Of a DNA stretch of 64,000 nucleotides, positions 24,395-33,334 are shown piece after piece. The DNA lies in assembly GCA_937982065.1 (NCBI GenBank), contig CALJMO010000052.1, forward strand, positions 62,001 through 126,000, given 5' to 3'. The notes under the pieces are model-generated. The model saw only the letters and a program-made list of their open reading frames with translations, did no database searches and was not told the origin of the DNA. How positions within the stretch are numbered: the stretch's first letter is position 1; every line of letters begins with the position of its first letter. This DNA comes from an uncultured Collinsella sp. (lineage in GTDB: Bacteria > Actinomycetota > Coriobacteriia > Coriobacteriales > Coriobacteriaceae). Position numbers and translations under genes: made by a program.

Positions 24395-26623
24395 GTGGCA
24401 CAAAACGAACTGGAGGCAAGCCCCCAAGACCAGCGTGGTCAAGGCGGGCACGGAGCCATTCCCCTCTCCGCTGGCATGCTGCTCGTAACGCTCGGCGTCG
24501 TCTATGGTGACATCGGCACGAGCCCCATGTACACCATGAAATCAATCGTCGCCAACAACGGCGGCATCGGTACCGTCAGCAAGGACATGATCCTGGGCGC
24601 GCTTTCGCTCGTCATCTGGACCATGACGCTCGTGACCACGGTCAAGTACGTGGTAATCGCCATGAAGGCCGACAACCACAACGAAGGCGGCATCTTCGCC
24701 CTGTTCAGCCTCGTGCGCAAGGTGGCACCATGGCTGATTCTGCCCGCCATGATCGGCGGTGCGGCACTGCTTGCCGACGGCATCCTCACCCCCGCCGTCA
24801 CGGTCACCACAGCCATCGAGGGTCTGCGCACCATCGAATGGGGCCATGCGCTGCTGGGCGACGGCCAGACCAATGTGATCATCATCACCATCATCATTAT
24901 CTGCGGTCTGTTTGCCATGCAGCGCGCCGGCACCTCGTCAATCGGCAAGCTGTTCGGCCCGCTTATGACGCTATGGTTCCTGTTCCTGGCGGGAGCCGGC
25001 CTGTTCAACATGATCGGCAACCTGTCCATCCTACGCGCGCTCAACCCCATCCGCGGCATCATGTTCCTGTTCTCGCCCATCAACCATTCGGGCATCATGG
25101 TGCTCGGCTTTGTCTTCCTGTCGACGACCGGCGCCGAGGCGCTCTACTCGGACATGGGTCATGTGGGCAAGGCCAACATCTATGCATCCTGGCCGTTTGT
25201 TAAGGCGGCGCTTATCCTCAACTATCTGGGTCAGGGAGCATGGCTGCTCGCCAACAATTCCAATCCCCAGATGCTCGCGATGGATATCGTCAACCCGTTC
25301 TATATGATGCTTCCCGAGCCCCTGCGCCCCTTTGCCATCGTGCTTTCGGCCGTGGCAGCCATCATTGCCTCGCAGGCGCTCATCACCGGCTCCTTCTCGC
25401 TGGTATCCGAGGCAACGCGTCTCAACCTTATGCCGCATCTGCGCATCCACTACCCCAGCGACACCAAGGGTCAGCTCTATATTCCGCTCGTCAACAACAT
25501 CATGTGGGTCGGCTGCATCTTCATCGTGCTGCTGTTCCAAAACTCCGAGCGCATGGAGAGCGCCTACGGCCTCGCCATTACCGTGACCATGCTCATGACC
25601 ACGACGCTTTTGACGAGCTATATCGCTGGCATTCTCAAGCACAAGCTGGGCGCCTGCGTCTTCGCCCTGCTCTTCGGTGCCATTGAGCTGTGCTTCTTTG
25701 CCTCGTGCCTCACCATGTTCTTTGACGGCGGCTATGTGATGATCTTCCTGGCCGCACTGCTGTTTGGCCTTATGTACGTGTGGCGCCGTGGCACCGCCAT
25801 CGAGCGCACGCAGACGATTCTGTTGCCCGTCTCCAAGTACATCGATCAGCTCAACCGCCTGCGCAACGACGAGACCTATCCCGTGCTCGCCGACAATCTG
25901 GTATTTCTCACCAACAGCCCCGACCCGCTCACGCTCGACCGCGACGTGCTCTATTCCATCCTGGATAAGCATCCCAAGCGCGCCAAGGCATATTGGTTCA
26001 TTAACGTGCACGTTACCGACGAACCCTATACGCACGAGTATTCCGTCGAGACCTTTGGCACGGACTTCCTCTTCCGCGTTCGCCTGGACCTGGGCTTTAA
26101 AGTCAACCAGCGCGTCAACGCTTATCTGCGTCAGATCGTCGGCGACTTGATGGCATCGGGCGAGCTGCCGCCGCAACATCACACCTACTCCATCTACGAG
26201 ACACGCGGCAACGTGGGTGACTTCCGCTTTTGTATGCTGCGCAAGATGCTTGCCCCCGAAACGGACATCAACCGCAATGACCACCGCGTGATGGCCATCA
26301 AGTACGCCGTCCGCCGCGCCTGCGGAAGCCCGGCACGCTGGTACGGTCTTGAGAACTCGGCCATCATCATCGAGTACGTGCCGCTGTTTGCCCGCATGCG
26401 CCCGGCCGTTAAGCTCGTGCGCACCCAGGTGCCGCTCGAGGTTCAGATCGAAGAGGCCGAGGAAATGGAAGTCGACATCTTCTCGGACGACTTGGTCAAC
26501 GGCAACGAAGCCGGTAAGGACATGAACGTCGATCCCACCGAGTTGCTCGAGAGCGTCGCCGATACGCCCGAACAGCAACTCGACGGACTCGAGAGCACCC
26601 AGTTCAACGACGCCAACTTCTAA
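24395..26623 (+). CDS. kup: Potassium uptake protein Kup
   Basis: About 742 residues. The GTG at 24395 has AAGGGAG five bases upstream, a better signal than the ATG at 24377. The first membrane segment has the Kup hallmark LGVVYGDIGTSPMYTMKS (~35). About twelve membrane helices continue to ~460, followed by a large cytoplasmic domain. NEGGIFALFSLVRK and TTGAEALYSDMGHVG are further family signatures. It imports K+ with protons at low affinity. The C-terminal tail is unusually acidic after ~690 (EEAEEMEVDIFSDD). A terminator follows. Confidence 0.96.
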   Translation: MAQNELEASPQDQRGQGGHGAIPLSAGMLLVTLGVVYGDIGTSPMYTMKSIVANNGGIGTVSKDMILGALSLVIWTMTLVTTVKYVVIAMKADNHNEGGIFALFSLVRKVAPWLILPAMIGGAALLADGILTPAVTVTTAIEGLRTIEWGHALLGDGQTNVIIITIIIICGLFAMQRAGTSSIGKLFGPLMTLWFLFLAGAGLFNMIGNLSILRALNPIRGIMFLFSPINHSGIMVLGFVFLSTTGAEALYSDMGHVGKANIYASWPFVKAALILNYLGQGAWLLANNSNPQMLAMDIVNPFYMMLPEPLRPFAIVLSAVAAIIASQALITGSFSLVSEATRLNLMPHLRIHYPSDTKGQLYIPLVNNIMWVGCIFIVLLFQNSERMESAYGLAITVTMLMTTTLLTSYIAGILKHKLGACVFALLFGAIELCFFASCLTMFFDGGYVMIFLAALLFGLMYVWRRGTAIERTQTILLPVSKYIDQLNRLRNDETYPVLADNLVFLTNSPDPLTLDRDVLYSILDKHPKRAKAYWFINVHVTDEPYTHEYSVETFGTDFLFRVRLDLGFKVNQRVNAYLRQIVGDLMASGELPPQHHTYSIYETRGNVGDFRFCMLRKMLAPETDINRNDHRVMAIKYAVRRACGSPARWYGLENSAIIIEYVPLFARMRPAVKLVRTQVPLEVQIEEAEEMEVDIFSDDLVNGNEAGKDMNVDPTELLESVADTPEQQLDGLESTQFNDANF

Positions 26624-26645
26624 CACGCCACCAGCCATTGACGAC

Positions 26646-26683
26646 AACGGCCTCGCATCTCATAAGAGGTGCGAGGCCGTTTT
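26646..26683 (+). terminator. Rho-independent terminator of kup
   Basis: AACGGCCTCGCA / TGCGAGGCCGTT stem with an inner CTC/GAG pair and TTTT tail. Confidence 0.9.
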
Positions 26684-26704
26684 ATGTCGCAACGGACCAG
26701 TGAG

Positions 26705-27670
26705 CTACGAACGACGCGGCTCGGGAACCACGAGCCTATCGGGGCTTGCGCCCTCGGCATCCATCAGGCTCACGTAGCGAATCGACGGATCCCCATACAT
26801 CGCGTAGTAATAATTGCCCGTGCGCGCGCTAAAGCATCCGGTGTAGATAGTCTTCTCGAACTTGCCATCGCCCATCCTGGACGCTCCCTCGATCATCACC
26901 ACGCCCTCGAGCGAGCGGAACATGCGAACGACGTTTTCGGTCTCGCTCTCCTTTTGCGGGTAATTGGCATTGAGGTACGCCGCCTTTACAAAACGGCTCG
27001 GCGAATAGCAATCGCCCGGAATGCCGCGCATGCCGGCACCGGCTCCATAGGGCTTAAGCTCGGCGCCACGCCACGTCGCCGTTTGCGGAAAATCGCTTGT
27101 GGCGGTGATATAGGTGCGTAGGTTTTCCATATGCCACGGGAAGGTCGGCTGATTGGCAAGGGTGTCGACCGGATCGTCGTATACATGCAGGCCGTCAGCC
27201 ATCATCTCGACCACGATGCTGCGCTGGCTGTCGCCGATAATCCAATGGAGCAGTGACACGCCCAGCCCCTCTCCGGCAGATTTGGCGACAATCACCGTGT
27301 CGCGCAGCGCGGCCTCGACCTCATCGACCGTCGAGAACGTCGCTGCCACCCACAGGGGAAACTCATAGGCCGCGATATTGGTCTTGCCGTCGACAGGGCC
27401 CTCGGCATACTCGGCATAGCCGGGAAAGTTGAGCCCCGCCACAGCCAGGCCCGCATCGTTGCCGCAATCGAAGAACATAGGGTAGTTCCTGTAATCGATG
27501 CACATACCGATCACCGCGTGCGCCGCTGTTGCGTCGTCGATAAACGAATACGGAATGTGAAACCCGCGCGGCATCACGCGAACCTGTTGGCCGTAGTCAA
27601 AGCTCCAGTCGAGATTGCGGCCCAGATACATGTGGCCAGAATTATCGGTAAATCGAATACTCGTACACAT
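26705..27670 (-). CDS. bsh: Bile salt hydrolase / choloylglycine hydrolase family
   Basis: A 321-residue N-terminal nucleophile hydrolase that cleaves the amide of conjugated bile acids. The start is the ATG at 27670 (GGAGG upstream), which places the nucleophile as Cys2 in MCTSIRF after Met removal; a longer frame would bury it. Expected residues are present: Arg18 and Asp21 in GRNLDW, Asn81 in LNFPGYAEY, Asn173 in LANQPTFPW and Arg226 in SPSRFV. The LNFPGY motif favours bile salt hydrolase over penicillin V acylase. Length fits the family. No signal peptide. Bile acid deconjugation is known for Collinsella, so function here is likely but not shown. Confidence 0.9.
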   Translation of the reverse strand: MCTSIRFTDNSGHMYLGRNLDWSFDYGQQVRVMPRGFHIPYSFIDDATAAHAVIGMCIDYRNYPMFFDCGNDAGLAVAGLNFPGYAEYAEGPVDGKTNIAAYEFPLWVAATFSTVDEVEAALRDTVIVAKSAGEGLGVSLLHWIIGDSQRSIVVEMMADGLHVYDDPVDTLANQPTFPWHMENLRTYITATSDFPQTATWRGAELKPYGAGAGMRGIPGDCYSPSRFVKAAYLNANYPQKESETENVVRMFRSLEGVVMIEGASRMGDGKFEKTIYTGCFSARTGNYYYAMYGDPSIRYVSLMDAEGASPDRLVVPEPRRS

Positions 27671-27733
27671 AGCGCCTCCTAGCTTTACGTTCTTGCTAAT
27701 TTCATTGTCTCCAAACAAAAAGGCGCTAAACAC

Positions 27734-27770
27734 AAAAGCCCGGACATGACAACAATGTCACGCCCGGGCC
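27734..27770 (-). terminator. Terminator of the degenerate deformylase gene
   Basis: On the minus strand GCCCGGGCGTGACA...TGTCATGTCCGGGC is followed by TTTTG, just after the stop at 27802. Confidence 0.75.
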
Positions 27771-27801
27771 AAAAGAGACGAAGTGCGGTGCTTTGGTCCC
27801 C

Positions 27802-28221
27802 TTAGACCAACTTTCCTAGACAGTGGTCAATCATGTGTTGAATCATCTGCGCCTCGAAGCCCACAAAGTCCTGCTTGCGCTCGCGCATCTTGCCGTCGAC
27901 GATCACGTCATAAGCGACCTTGCACTTGATATAGCGCGTGGACTTGGTGACCTCCTCGTGCGTCAGGCAGCTCTCCTCCATCTTGCTGGCGCCCAGGCCA
28001 AACACCAGACGGGGGTTGTAGAGCACGTGGGGCTCGCCGGCGTCGTCCAGATAGACGCAAACCTTCTTGGTAACGCCGATCTGGTTGGCGGCAAGGCAGC
28101 CGGCATCGTCGAGCGACTTGATGGTATCGATCAGGTCCTGTGCGACCGACTCGTCCTCGACGGTCGCAACCTCGCAACGCTGGGACAGGATAGCCTCGTC
28201 GCGGCAGAGCTCTTTAATCAT
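27802..28221 (-). CDS. Peptide deformylase-like protein lacking the catalytic Glu
   Basis: A 139-residue homologue of the short deformylase at 13865. The ATG at 28221 is preferred because GGAGG lies six bases before it. Motif 1 is CLAANQIG and motif 2 is EESCLT, so the metal-binding Cys is kept. Motif 3 reads QHMIDHCLG instead of HEIDH: both metal His remain but the general-base Glu is Met. Such a change should strongly reduce deformylation. It could be a metal-binding decoy, a regulatory protein or an enzyme with another chemistry. The rest of the frame is intact and has normal codon use, so it does not look like a decaying gene. Confidence 0.75.
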   Translation of the reverse strand: MIKELCRDEAILSQRCEVATVEDESVAQDLIDTIKSLDDAGCLAANQIGVTKKVCVYLDDAGEPHVLYNPRLVFGLGASKMEESCLTHEEVTKSTRYIKCKVAYDVIVDGKMRERKQDFVGFEAQMIQHMIDHCLGKLV

Positions 28222-28414
28222 ACGTTCCTCCATAGGGGTCGTTGTAACCGCTTAAGTATACGGTACCCACACATTTTCATGCGAAAAATACCGTCCGTCT
28301 GCTACAAAGCGCCGAACATCAACATGCGAGGAACAACAGCGTCGTAAAGGGGCTATAGTAGTTGAGTTCGTGTCAATCGGCCTAAACTCGGGGCCGAACA
28401 AGGAAAGGGTATGC

Positions 28415-29725
28415 ATGGACGAACTTTTTCACGTCAGTGAGCGCAAGTCCACAATCGGGACCGAACTCCGCGCTGGACTGACAACATTCCTGGCGATGGC
28501 CTACATCATCGCCGTCAACCCCGCGGTGCTCTCGGGCGCTGGCATCGATGCGGGAGCGCTCGCCTGCGCCACCTGCCTGGGCGCCGGCATCATGACCATC
28601 TGCATGGGCATCTTCGCCAACCGCCCGCTCGCCTGCGCATCGGGCTTAGGCGTCAACGCGATGATCGCTGGAATCACCACCACCGTCTGCGGCGGTGACT
28701 GGCACGTGGCCATGAGCGTCATCTTCCTTGAGGGCGTCGTCATCTTGCTGCTCGTGCTTTGTGGCCTGCGCGAGGCCATCATGGACGCCATCCCGGTTGT
28801 CCTGCGTCACGCCATCTCGGTGGGTCTGGGCCTGTTCATCGCCATGATTGGCCTGTGCGATGCCGGCATTATCACCGCTGGCGCCGGTACACTCGTCGGT
28901 CTGGGCGACATCACCTCCCCCACCTTCATCGTCGGCATCATCTCCATCCTGGTGACGGTCGCCCTCGCCTGCCGCAACGTCCCCGGCTCGCTGCTCATCG
29001 GCATCGTCGTCGCCGTCATCGCCGGTATCCCCCTAGGTGTGACCCAGGCTCCGACCGGTATCATCGCCCCGCTCGACTTCTCGAGCATCGGTGGCCCCAT
29101 CGCCGACGCCGGCGGCGTGCCCGCCATCGTCAAGGTCCTTACCGACCCCGCGCTCCTCGTCATCTCGTTCTCGCTGCTCATGAGTGACTTCTTCGACACC
29201 ATGGGCACCGCGATGGCCGTGGCCAAGCAGGGCGAGTTCCTCACCGACGACGGCAACGTCGAGAATATCAAGGAGATCCTGATCGTCGACTCCGCCGCCG
29301 CTGCTGTGGGCGGTTTCATGGGTGTCTCCTCCATCACCACCTTCGTCGAGTCCACTTCCGGCGCCGCCGACGGTGGCCGCACGGGCCTCACCTCCGTCAC
29401 CACCGGCGTGCTGTTCATTCTCGCCGCGTTCTTCTCCCCCATCGTCACCATCGTTTCCAGCGCCGCCACCTGCGGTGCTCTGGTCTACGTCGGCTACCTC
29501 ATGATGAGCGAGGCCTCCGAGATCGACTGGTCCGACGTGTCGCAGGGTTTCCCGGCGTTCATGATTGTCGCCGGCGTGCCCTTCACCTACTCCATCTCTG
29601 CCGGCATCGGCCTGGGCTTTATCGCCTACGTGATCGTCGCGCTCTTTAAGGGCGAGGCCTCCAAGATCAAGCCGCTCATGTGGATCGCAGCCCTTGCCTT
29701 CCTTGTCTACTTCTTCGTGGCGTAA
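28415..29725 (+). CDS. NCS2 family permease (AzgA-like purine transporter)
   Basis: About 436 residues with 12-14 membrane segments. The start is MDELFHVSERKST at 28415, with GGAAAGGG upstream. AzgA-like features are RAGLTTFLAMAYIIAVNPAVLSG near the N-terminus and SLLMSDFFDTMGTAMAV (~255), plus GVSSITTFVESTSGAADGGRTG (~305). Family members import adenine, guanine or hypoxanthine with protons. The upstream region does not match the purine riboswitch core. A terminator follows. Confidence 0.9.
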   Translation: MDELFHVSERKSTIGTELRAGLTTFLAMAYIIAVNPAVLSGAGIDAGALACATCLGAGIMTICMGIFANRPLACASGLGVNAMIAGITTTVCGGDWHVAMSVIFLEGVVILLLVLCGLREAIMDAIPVVLRHAISVGLGLFIAMIGLCDAGIITAGAGTLVGLGDITSPTFIVGIISILVTVALACRNVPGSLLIGIVVAVIAGIPLGVTQAPTGIIAPLDFSSIGGPIADAGGVPAIVKVLTDPALLVISFSLLMSDFFDTMGTAMAVAKQGEFLTDDGNVENIKEILIVDSAAAAVGGFMGVSSITTFVESTSGAADGGRTGLTSVTTGVLFILAAFFSPIVTIVSSAATCGALVYVGYLMMSEASEIDWSDVSQGFPAFMIVAGVPFTYSISAGIGLGFIAYVIVALFKGEASKIKPLMWIAALAFLVYFFVA

Positions 29726-29752
29726 CGGCATAGTCTGCTAAAGCAAAACAAC

Positions 29753-29793
29753 AAGGCGCGGAATCGCATCGAGCGGCTCCGCGCCTTTCTTTT
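29753..29793 (+). terminator. Terminator of the AzgA-like permease gene
   Basis: AAGGCGCGGA / TCCGCGCCTT stem followed by TCTTTT. Confidence 0.85.
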
Positions 29794-29862
29794 AGCGTCT
29801 GCCCCCGTGTCAGCGTGCGACAATTAAGGCTGTCAATATCACAACACCGAGAGAAGCCTGCC

Positions 29863-30528
29863 TTGGAAGCGCATCATAAGCAGATAACCGTTTATTCAGA
29901 GTGTGCGGAAGGCGCGCCCGTCATCTACCTCCCCGTGGTTATGGGCGACGGTAGTGAAGTCTACGAGCGCTGCCGAGAGCTCGATTGCCCGCCGTTCACC
30001 CTTGTCGCCATTGGAGGGCTCGATTGGAATCGCGAGCTGAGCCCCTGGGAATGTGAGGGAACTATACGAGATGCCGAGCCCTTTGGTGGACAGGCTGCTG
30101 GTTTTCTTGACGAGTTGTTGAAGCAGATAATCCCCCAGGCCGAATCATCGCTCCCGCAACCGCCCGCCTGGCGCGGCGTTGCCGGCTACTCGTTGGCGGG
30201 TCTTTTTGCACTGTGGGCACTTTGGCAAACAGATGTCTTTGAGCGCGCAGCGAGTGCATCGGGGTCGTTATGGTTCCCCGGCTTTATCGACTACGCGCGC
30301 GAGCGCACGATGACGGCTACGCCCGACGCCGCCTATCTGTCGCTCGGTAAAAAGGAAACCAAGACGCCCAACCGCATGATGCGGCACGTACTCGACGATA
30401 CGCACGCGATGGAAGAGCTGCTTATCGAGCGTGACATTCCAACAACGCTGGAGCTCAACCCCGGCAATCACTTTGCCCAAACTGACCTGCGCATGGCGCG
30501 CGGCATCCACTGGATACTGACGCATTAA
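29863..30528 (+). CDS. Alpha/beta-hydrolase esterase
   Basis: About 221 residues from a TTG start at 29863 preceded by GAGAAG; an in-frame GTG at 29815 has no ribosome binding site. The nucleophile elbow is GYSLAGLFALW (G-x-S-x-G, ~105 from this start) and a C-terminal NHFAQTD supplies the likely His. The pattern resembles the esterase D / Fes-like group of serine esterases. No signal peptide is seen, so a cytoplasmic acyl or carboxyl ester is likely. Substrate unknown. Start choice is moderately sure. Confidence 0.75.
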   Translation: MEAHHKQITVYSECAEGAPVIYLPVVMGDGSEVYERCRELDCPPFTLVAIGGLDWNRELSPWECEGTIRDAEPFGGQAAGFLDELLKQIIPQAESSLPQPPAWRGVAGYSLAGLFALWALWQTDVFERAASASGSLWFPGFIDYARERTMTATPDAAYLSLGKKETKTPNRMMRHVLDDTHAMEELLIERDIPTTLELNPGNHFAQTDLRMARGIHWILTH

Positions 30529-30568
30529 AAATGGCGTCCACGCGTACATACGCATGGACGCCATTTTT
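30527..30568. terminator. Bidirectional terminator between esterase and uracil permease
   Basis: AAAAATGGCGTCCAcGCGT-acat-ACGCaTGGACGCCATTTTT between two convergent genes. Confidence 0.9.
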
Positions 30569-30588
30569 AATTTGGCTGAACGCAGCTA

Positions 30589-31923
30589 CTATTCGGCAGT
30601 CTCCTCAAGCTCGGAAGTATCGAACTCAAAGTCATTACCGGGCAGGATGGCGTTGAGCACAATGCCCACCAGCGAGCCCACGGCAAGGCCCGAAAGCGAA
30701 ATCGTCACGCCGCCCAGCTCCAGCACGATGGCACCGGCGGTACTGTAGGCAATGCCGAGCGAAAGCACGAGCACCAAAGCCGCAACCAGTACATTGCGGT
30801 TGTTCTGGAAATCAACCTGGTTTTCGATAAGGTTGCGAACGCCCACGGCACTGATCATGCCGTAGAGCACGAGCGACACACCGCCGATAACGCATGCCGG
30901 CATAGCAGCGATCACAGCAGCAAACTTGGGGCAGAACGAAAGCACGATGGCGCAGCAGGCGGCAATGCGAATCACACGCGGGTCGAACACGCGCGTCAGG
31001 GCAAGCACGCCAGTGTTCTCGCCATACGTCGTATTGGCGGGGGCGCCAAAGAGCGATGCCAAGATGGTCGCCAGGCCATCGCCAAGCAGGGTACGGTGCA
31101 GACCGGGATCGGCAATGTAATTGCGTTCGCAGGTAGAGCCAATGGCGGAGATATCGCCAATGTGCTCAATCATGGTCGCAAAGGCCAGCGGCATGATGGT
31201 GATGATGGCCGTCGTGGCAAGACCGCTATCGAACTGCGGTCCAAAGAGCGCAAACACGGTGTTGTCCCACACGACGGGCAAGCCAACCCAGGGGGCGGCT
31301 GCGACGCCAGAGAAGTCGACCTCGCCCAGCGCGGCCGCAACGGCATAGCTCACCACAACGCCCAGCAGAATCGGCACGATCTTGACCATGCCACGCCCCC
31401 AAATATTGCAGATCACGATAACGGCGACGGCAACAACGGCAACAAACCAGTTGGTCTGGCAGTTGGCAATGGCGGAGCTCGCCAGAATCAGACCGACCGA
31501 AATGACGATGGGGCCGGTCACCACCGGCGGGAAGAAGCGCATGACGCGCTTGGCGCCAAATGCGCGGAACAGCGCTGCCAGCACCGGATAGAGCAGGCCG
31601 GCGCAGGCAACGCCCAGGCAAGCGTAGGGCAAAAGCTCAGCCTCGCCGTTGGGTGCAATGGCGGCATAACCCGCGATAAAGGCAAACGACGAGCCCAGGA
31701 ACGCGGGCACCTTACCGCGCGATAGAAAATGAAACAGCAGCGTGCCGATGCCGGCGAACAGAAGCGTCGCCGAAACGGAAAGGCCGGTGAGCACGGGCAC
31801 GAGCACCGTGGCTCCGAACATCGCAAACATGTGTTGCAAACCCAACACAAACATGCGCGGGCGGCCGAGCGACGATGCATCGTAGATGGCATCGGTGACG
31901 GCGGGCGTCGAGGACTGGGACAT
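30589..31923 (-). CDS. uraA: Uracil permease UraA (NCS2/NAT family)
   Basis: About 444 residues. Start ATG 31923 has AAAGGA upstream (MSQSSTPAV); the longer frame is not used. The LGLQHMFAMFGATVLVPVLTGL segment at the N-terminus is the classic UraA signature. There are about 14 membrane segments and a central GDISAIGSTCERN loop and GAPANTTYGENTGV, the NAT signature. Proton-linked uracil import is expected. A second NCS2 protein of the AzgA type lies at 28415, giving this region both purine and pyrimidine salvage transport. Confidence 0.93.
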   Translation of the reverse strand: MSQSSTPAVTDAIYDASSLGRPRMFVLGLQHMFAMFGATVLVPVLTGLSVSATLLFAGIGTLLFHFLSRGKVPAFLGSSFAFIAGYAAIAPNGEAELLPYACLGVACAGLLYPVLAALFRAFGAKRVMRFFPPVVTGPIVISVGLILASSAIANCQTNWFVAVVAVAVIVICNIWGRGMVKIVPILLGVVVSYAVAAALGEVDFSGVAAAPWVGLPVVWDNTVFALFGPQFDSGLATTAIITIMPLAFATMIEHIGDISAIGSTCERNYIADPGLHRTLLGDGLATILASLFGAPANTTYGENTGVLALTRVFDPRVIRIAACCAIVLSFCPKFAAVIAAMPACVIGGVSLVLYGMISAVGVRNLIENQVDFQNNRNVLVAALVLVLSLGIAYSTAGAIVLELGGVTISLSGLAVGSLVGIVLNAILPGNDFEFDTSELEETAE

Positions 31924-32045
31924 GGATGTCCTTTCGAATGGAAGGGCGATCGGGCATATCGGATAACCTGCCCGAACGATACGATCCGAACCATTGTACG
32001 CGATACGCCATGCCTCGCACGCGCCGCCACCTGCAAACGCTAGCG

Positions 32046-33179
32046 CTACTTCCAAACGCGCTCGGCAATACGCTTGACCAGCGCGATCTTCGCCCACTGT
32101 TCGTCCTCGGTCAGCTTGTTGCCAATCTCGCAGCTGGCAAAGCCGCACTGGGGCGACAGGTACAGGTTCTCGAGCGGCACGTACTTTGCGGCCTCATGGA
32201 TACGTTCGACGATAACGTCTTCGTCCTCAAGCTCAGCCGCCTTGGTGGTTACCAAGCCCAACACGACCTTCTTGCCCGGGGCAACGTACTTGAGCGGCTC
32301 AAAACCGCCGGCGCGGGGTGTGTCGAACTCCAGATAGAACGCATCGACGTTCTCATGTGCGAACAGATACGGAGCGATAGGGTCGTAGCCGCCTTCAAAA
32401 GCATAGGTGGAGTGGTAGTTGCCGCGGCACACATGCGTGTTGATGACCAGATCGTCGGGCTTGTCCGCGATGGCGGCATTGTTGAGCGCCACGCCCAGCT
32501 CGCTTACCTTTTGCAGGTCGACCGGGCTCATGCCGGTTTTGGCGACAAAATCGGTGTCGCAGTAGATGCCCCAGGTGCAGTCATCAAACTGGATGTTGCG
32601 GCAGCCCGCTGCGTACAAGTCGGCGATCACTGTGCGATAAGCGGCTGCAATGGCGTCGGCAAGCTCCTCATCGGTCTTATAGACAGCGCGCAGGCTCTCC
32701 TGCTGGCCATCGCAGCGATCGAGCGTGACCTCAGAGAACGTCTGGATCGGTGCCGGGATGGTCTGGCGTGCAACGTGGCCCTCGCCCTCAAGTGCCTTGA
32801 CAAATTTAAAGTGCTCGACGAAGGGGTGGCTCCCGCCGCTGATGGAGCCGGTCACCACGGCGGTATCGGCCGTCGTCTCCTCGTCGTGGAACATATAACC
32901 CGTACGCGAGGTACGGCGCTCAATGCCATTGAGGCCCCACATAAAGTCGAGGTGCCAGTAACTACGGCGGAACTCGCCATCGGTGATGACCTGCAGGCCG
33001 GCGGCCTTCTGCTTGGCCACCAAATCGCGAATGGCATCGTCCTCGACGGCCTTAAGGCCGGCGGCGTCGAGTGTGCCCGCGGCATAGGCGGCACGTGCAT
33101 CCTTAACAGCCTGTGGACGAAGAAAGCTGCCGACGATATCGGCGCGAAACGGTGCGTTCAGCGTGGTTAAAGCACTCAT
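32046..33179 (-). CDS. MetE-like (cobalamin-independent methionine synthase C-terminal) protein
   Basis: About 377 residues. Start ATG 33179 has AAGGGAG upstream (MSALTTLNAPF). It corresponds to the C-terminal catalytic barrel of MetE, as in YxjG/YxjH-type proteins: DIVGSFLRP, ITDGEFRRSYWHLDF, the zinc-type QFDDCTW and NTHVCRGN, and YLSPQCGFAS at the end. It lacks the N-terminal half of full MetE. Such proteins are proposed methyltransferases using folate or S-methyl donors to make methionine. The gene lies downstream of a LysR gene with a palindrome between, suggesting sulfur or methionine control. Confidence 0.88.
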   Translation of the reverse strand: MSALTTLNAPFRADIVGSFLRPQAVKDARAAYAAGTLDAAGLKAVEDDAIRDLVAKQKAAGLQVITDGEFRRSYWHLDFMWGLNGIERRTSRTGYMFHDEETTADTAVVTGSISGGSHPFVEHFKFVKALEGEGHVARQTIPAPIQTFSEVTLDRCDGQQESLRAVYKTDEELADAIAAAYRTVIADLYAAGCRNIQFDDCTWGIYCDTDFVAKTGMSPVDLQKVSELGVALNNAAIADKPDDLVINTHVCRGNYHSTYAFEGGYDPIAPYLFAHENVDAFYLEFDTPRAGGFEPLKYVAPGKKVVLGLVTTKAAELEDEDVIVERIHEAAKYVPLENLYLSPQCGFASCEIGNKLTEDEQWAKIALVKRIAERVWK

Positions 33180-33265
33180 AGATATCTCCCTTTGCATTGG
33201 TTGCTTTGCTGGGACAGAGTATGAGCGCTCATGTGGTCATCGTAAAATATATGTTTATAACAGTT

Positions 33266-33288
33266 TGATATAGATGATTCCTATATCA
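33266..33288. promoter_or_regulatory. LysR-type palindrome upstream of the MetE-like gene
   Basis: TGATATAG-ATGATTC-CTATATCA is a perfect 8-base inverted repeat ~90 bp upstream of the MetE-like start. Its interval fits a LysR binding box, and the adjacent gene encodes a LysR protein. Confidence 0.5.
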
Positions 33289-33334
33289 GTTTGGACTGCC
33301 GTAAAGAGATTTGACCCGTGCAGAACGCAGCAGT

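Noticed and set aside
25031..26647. Long minus-strand open frame (538 codons)
   Set aside because: Antisense to kup, whose membrane motifs are unambiguous; the translation is rich in His, Gln and Asp without motifs.
28256..28414. Possible purine riboswitch upstream of the AzgA-like gene
   Set aside because: No match to the conserved purine aptamer core.
31926..33170. Plus-strand open frame (414 codons) opposite the MetE-like gene
   Set aside because: The minus-strand protein is clearly family-like; this is a shadow frame.
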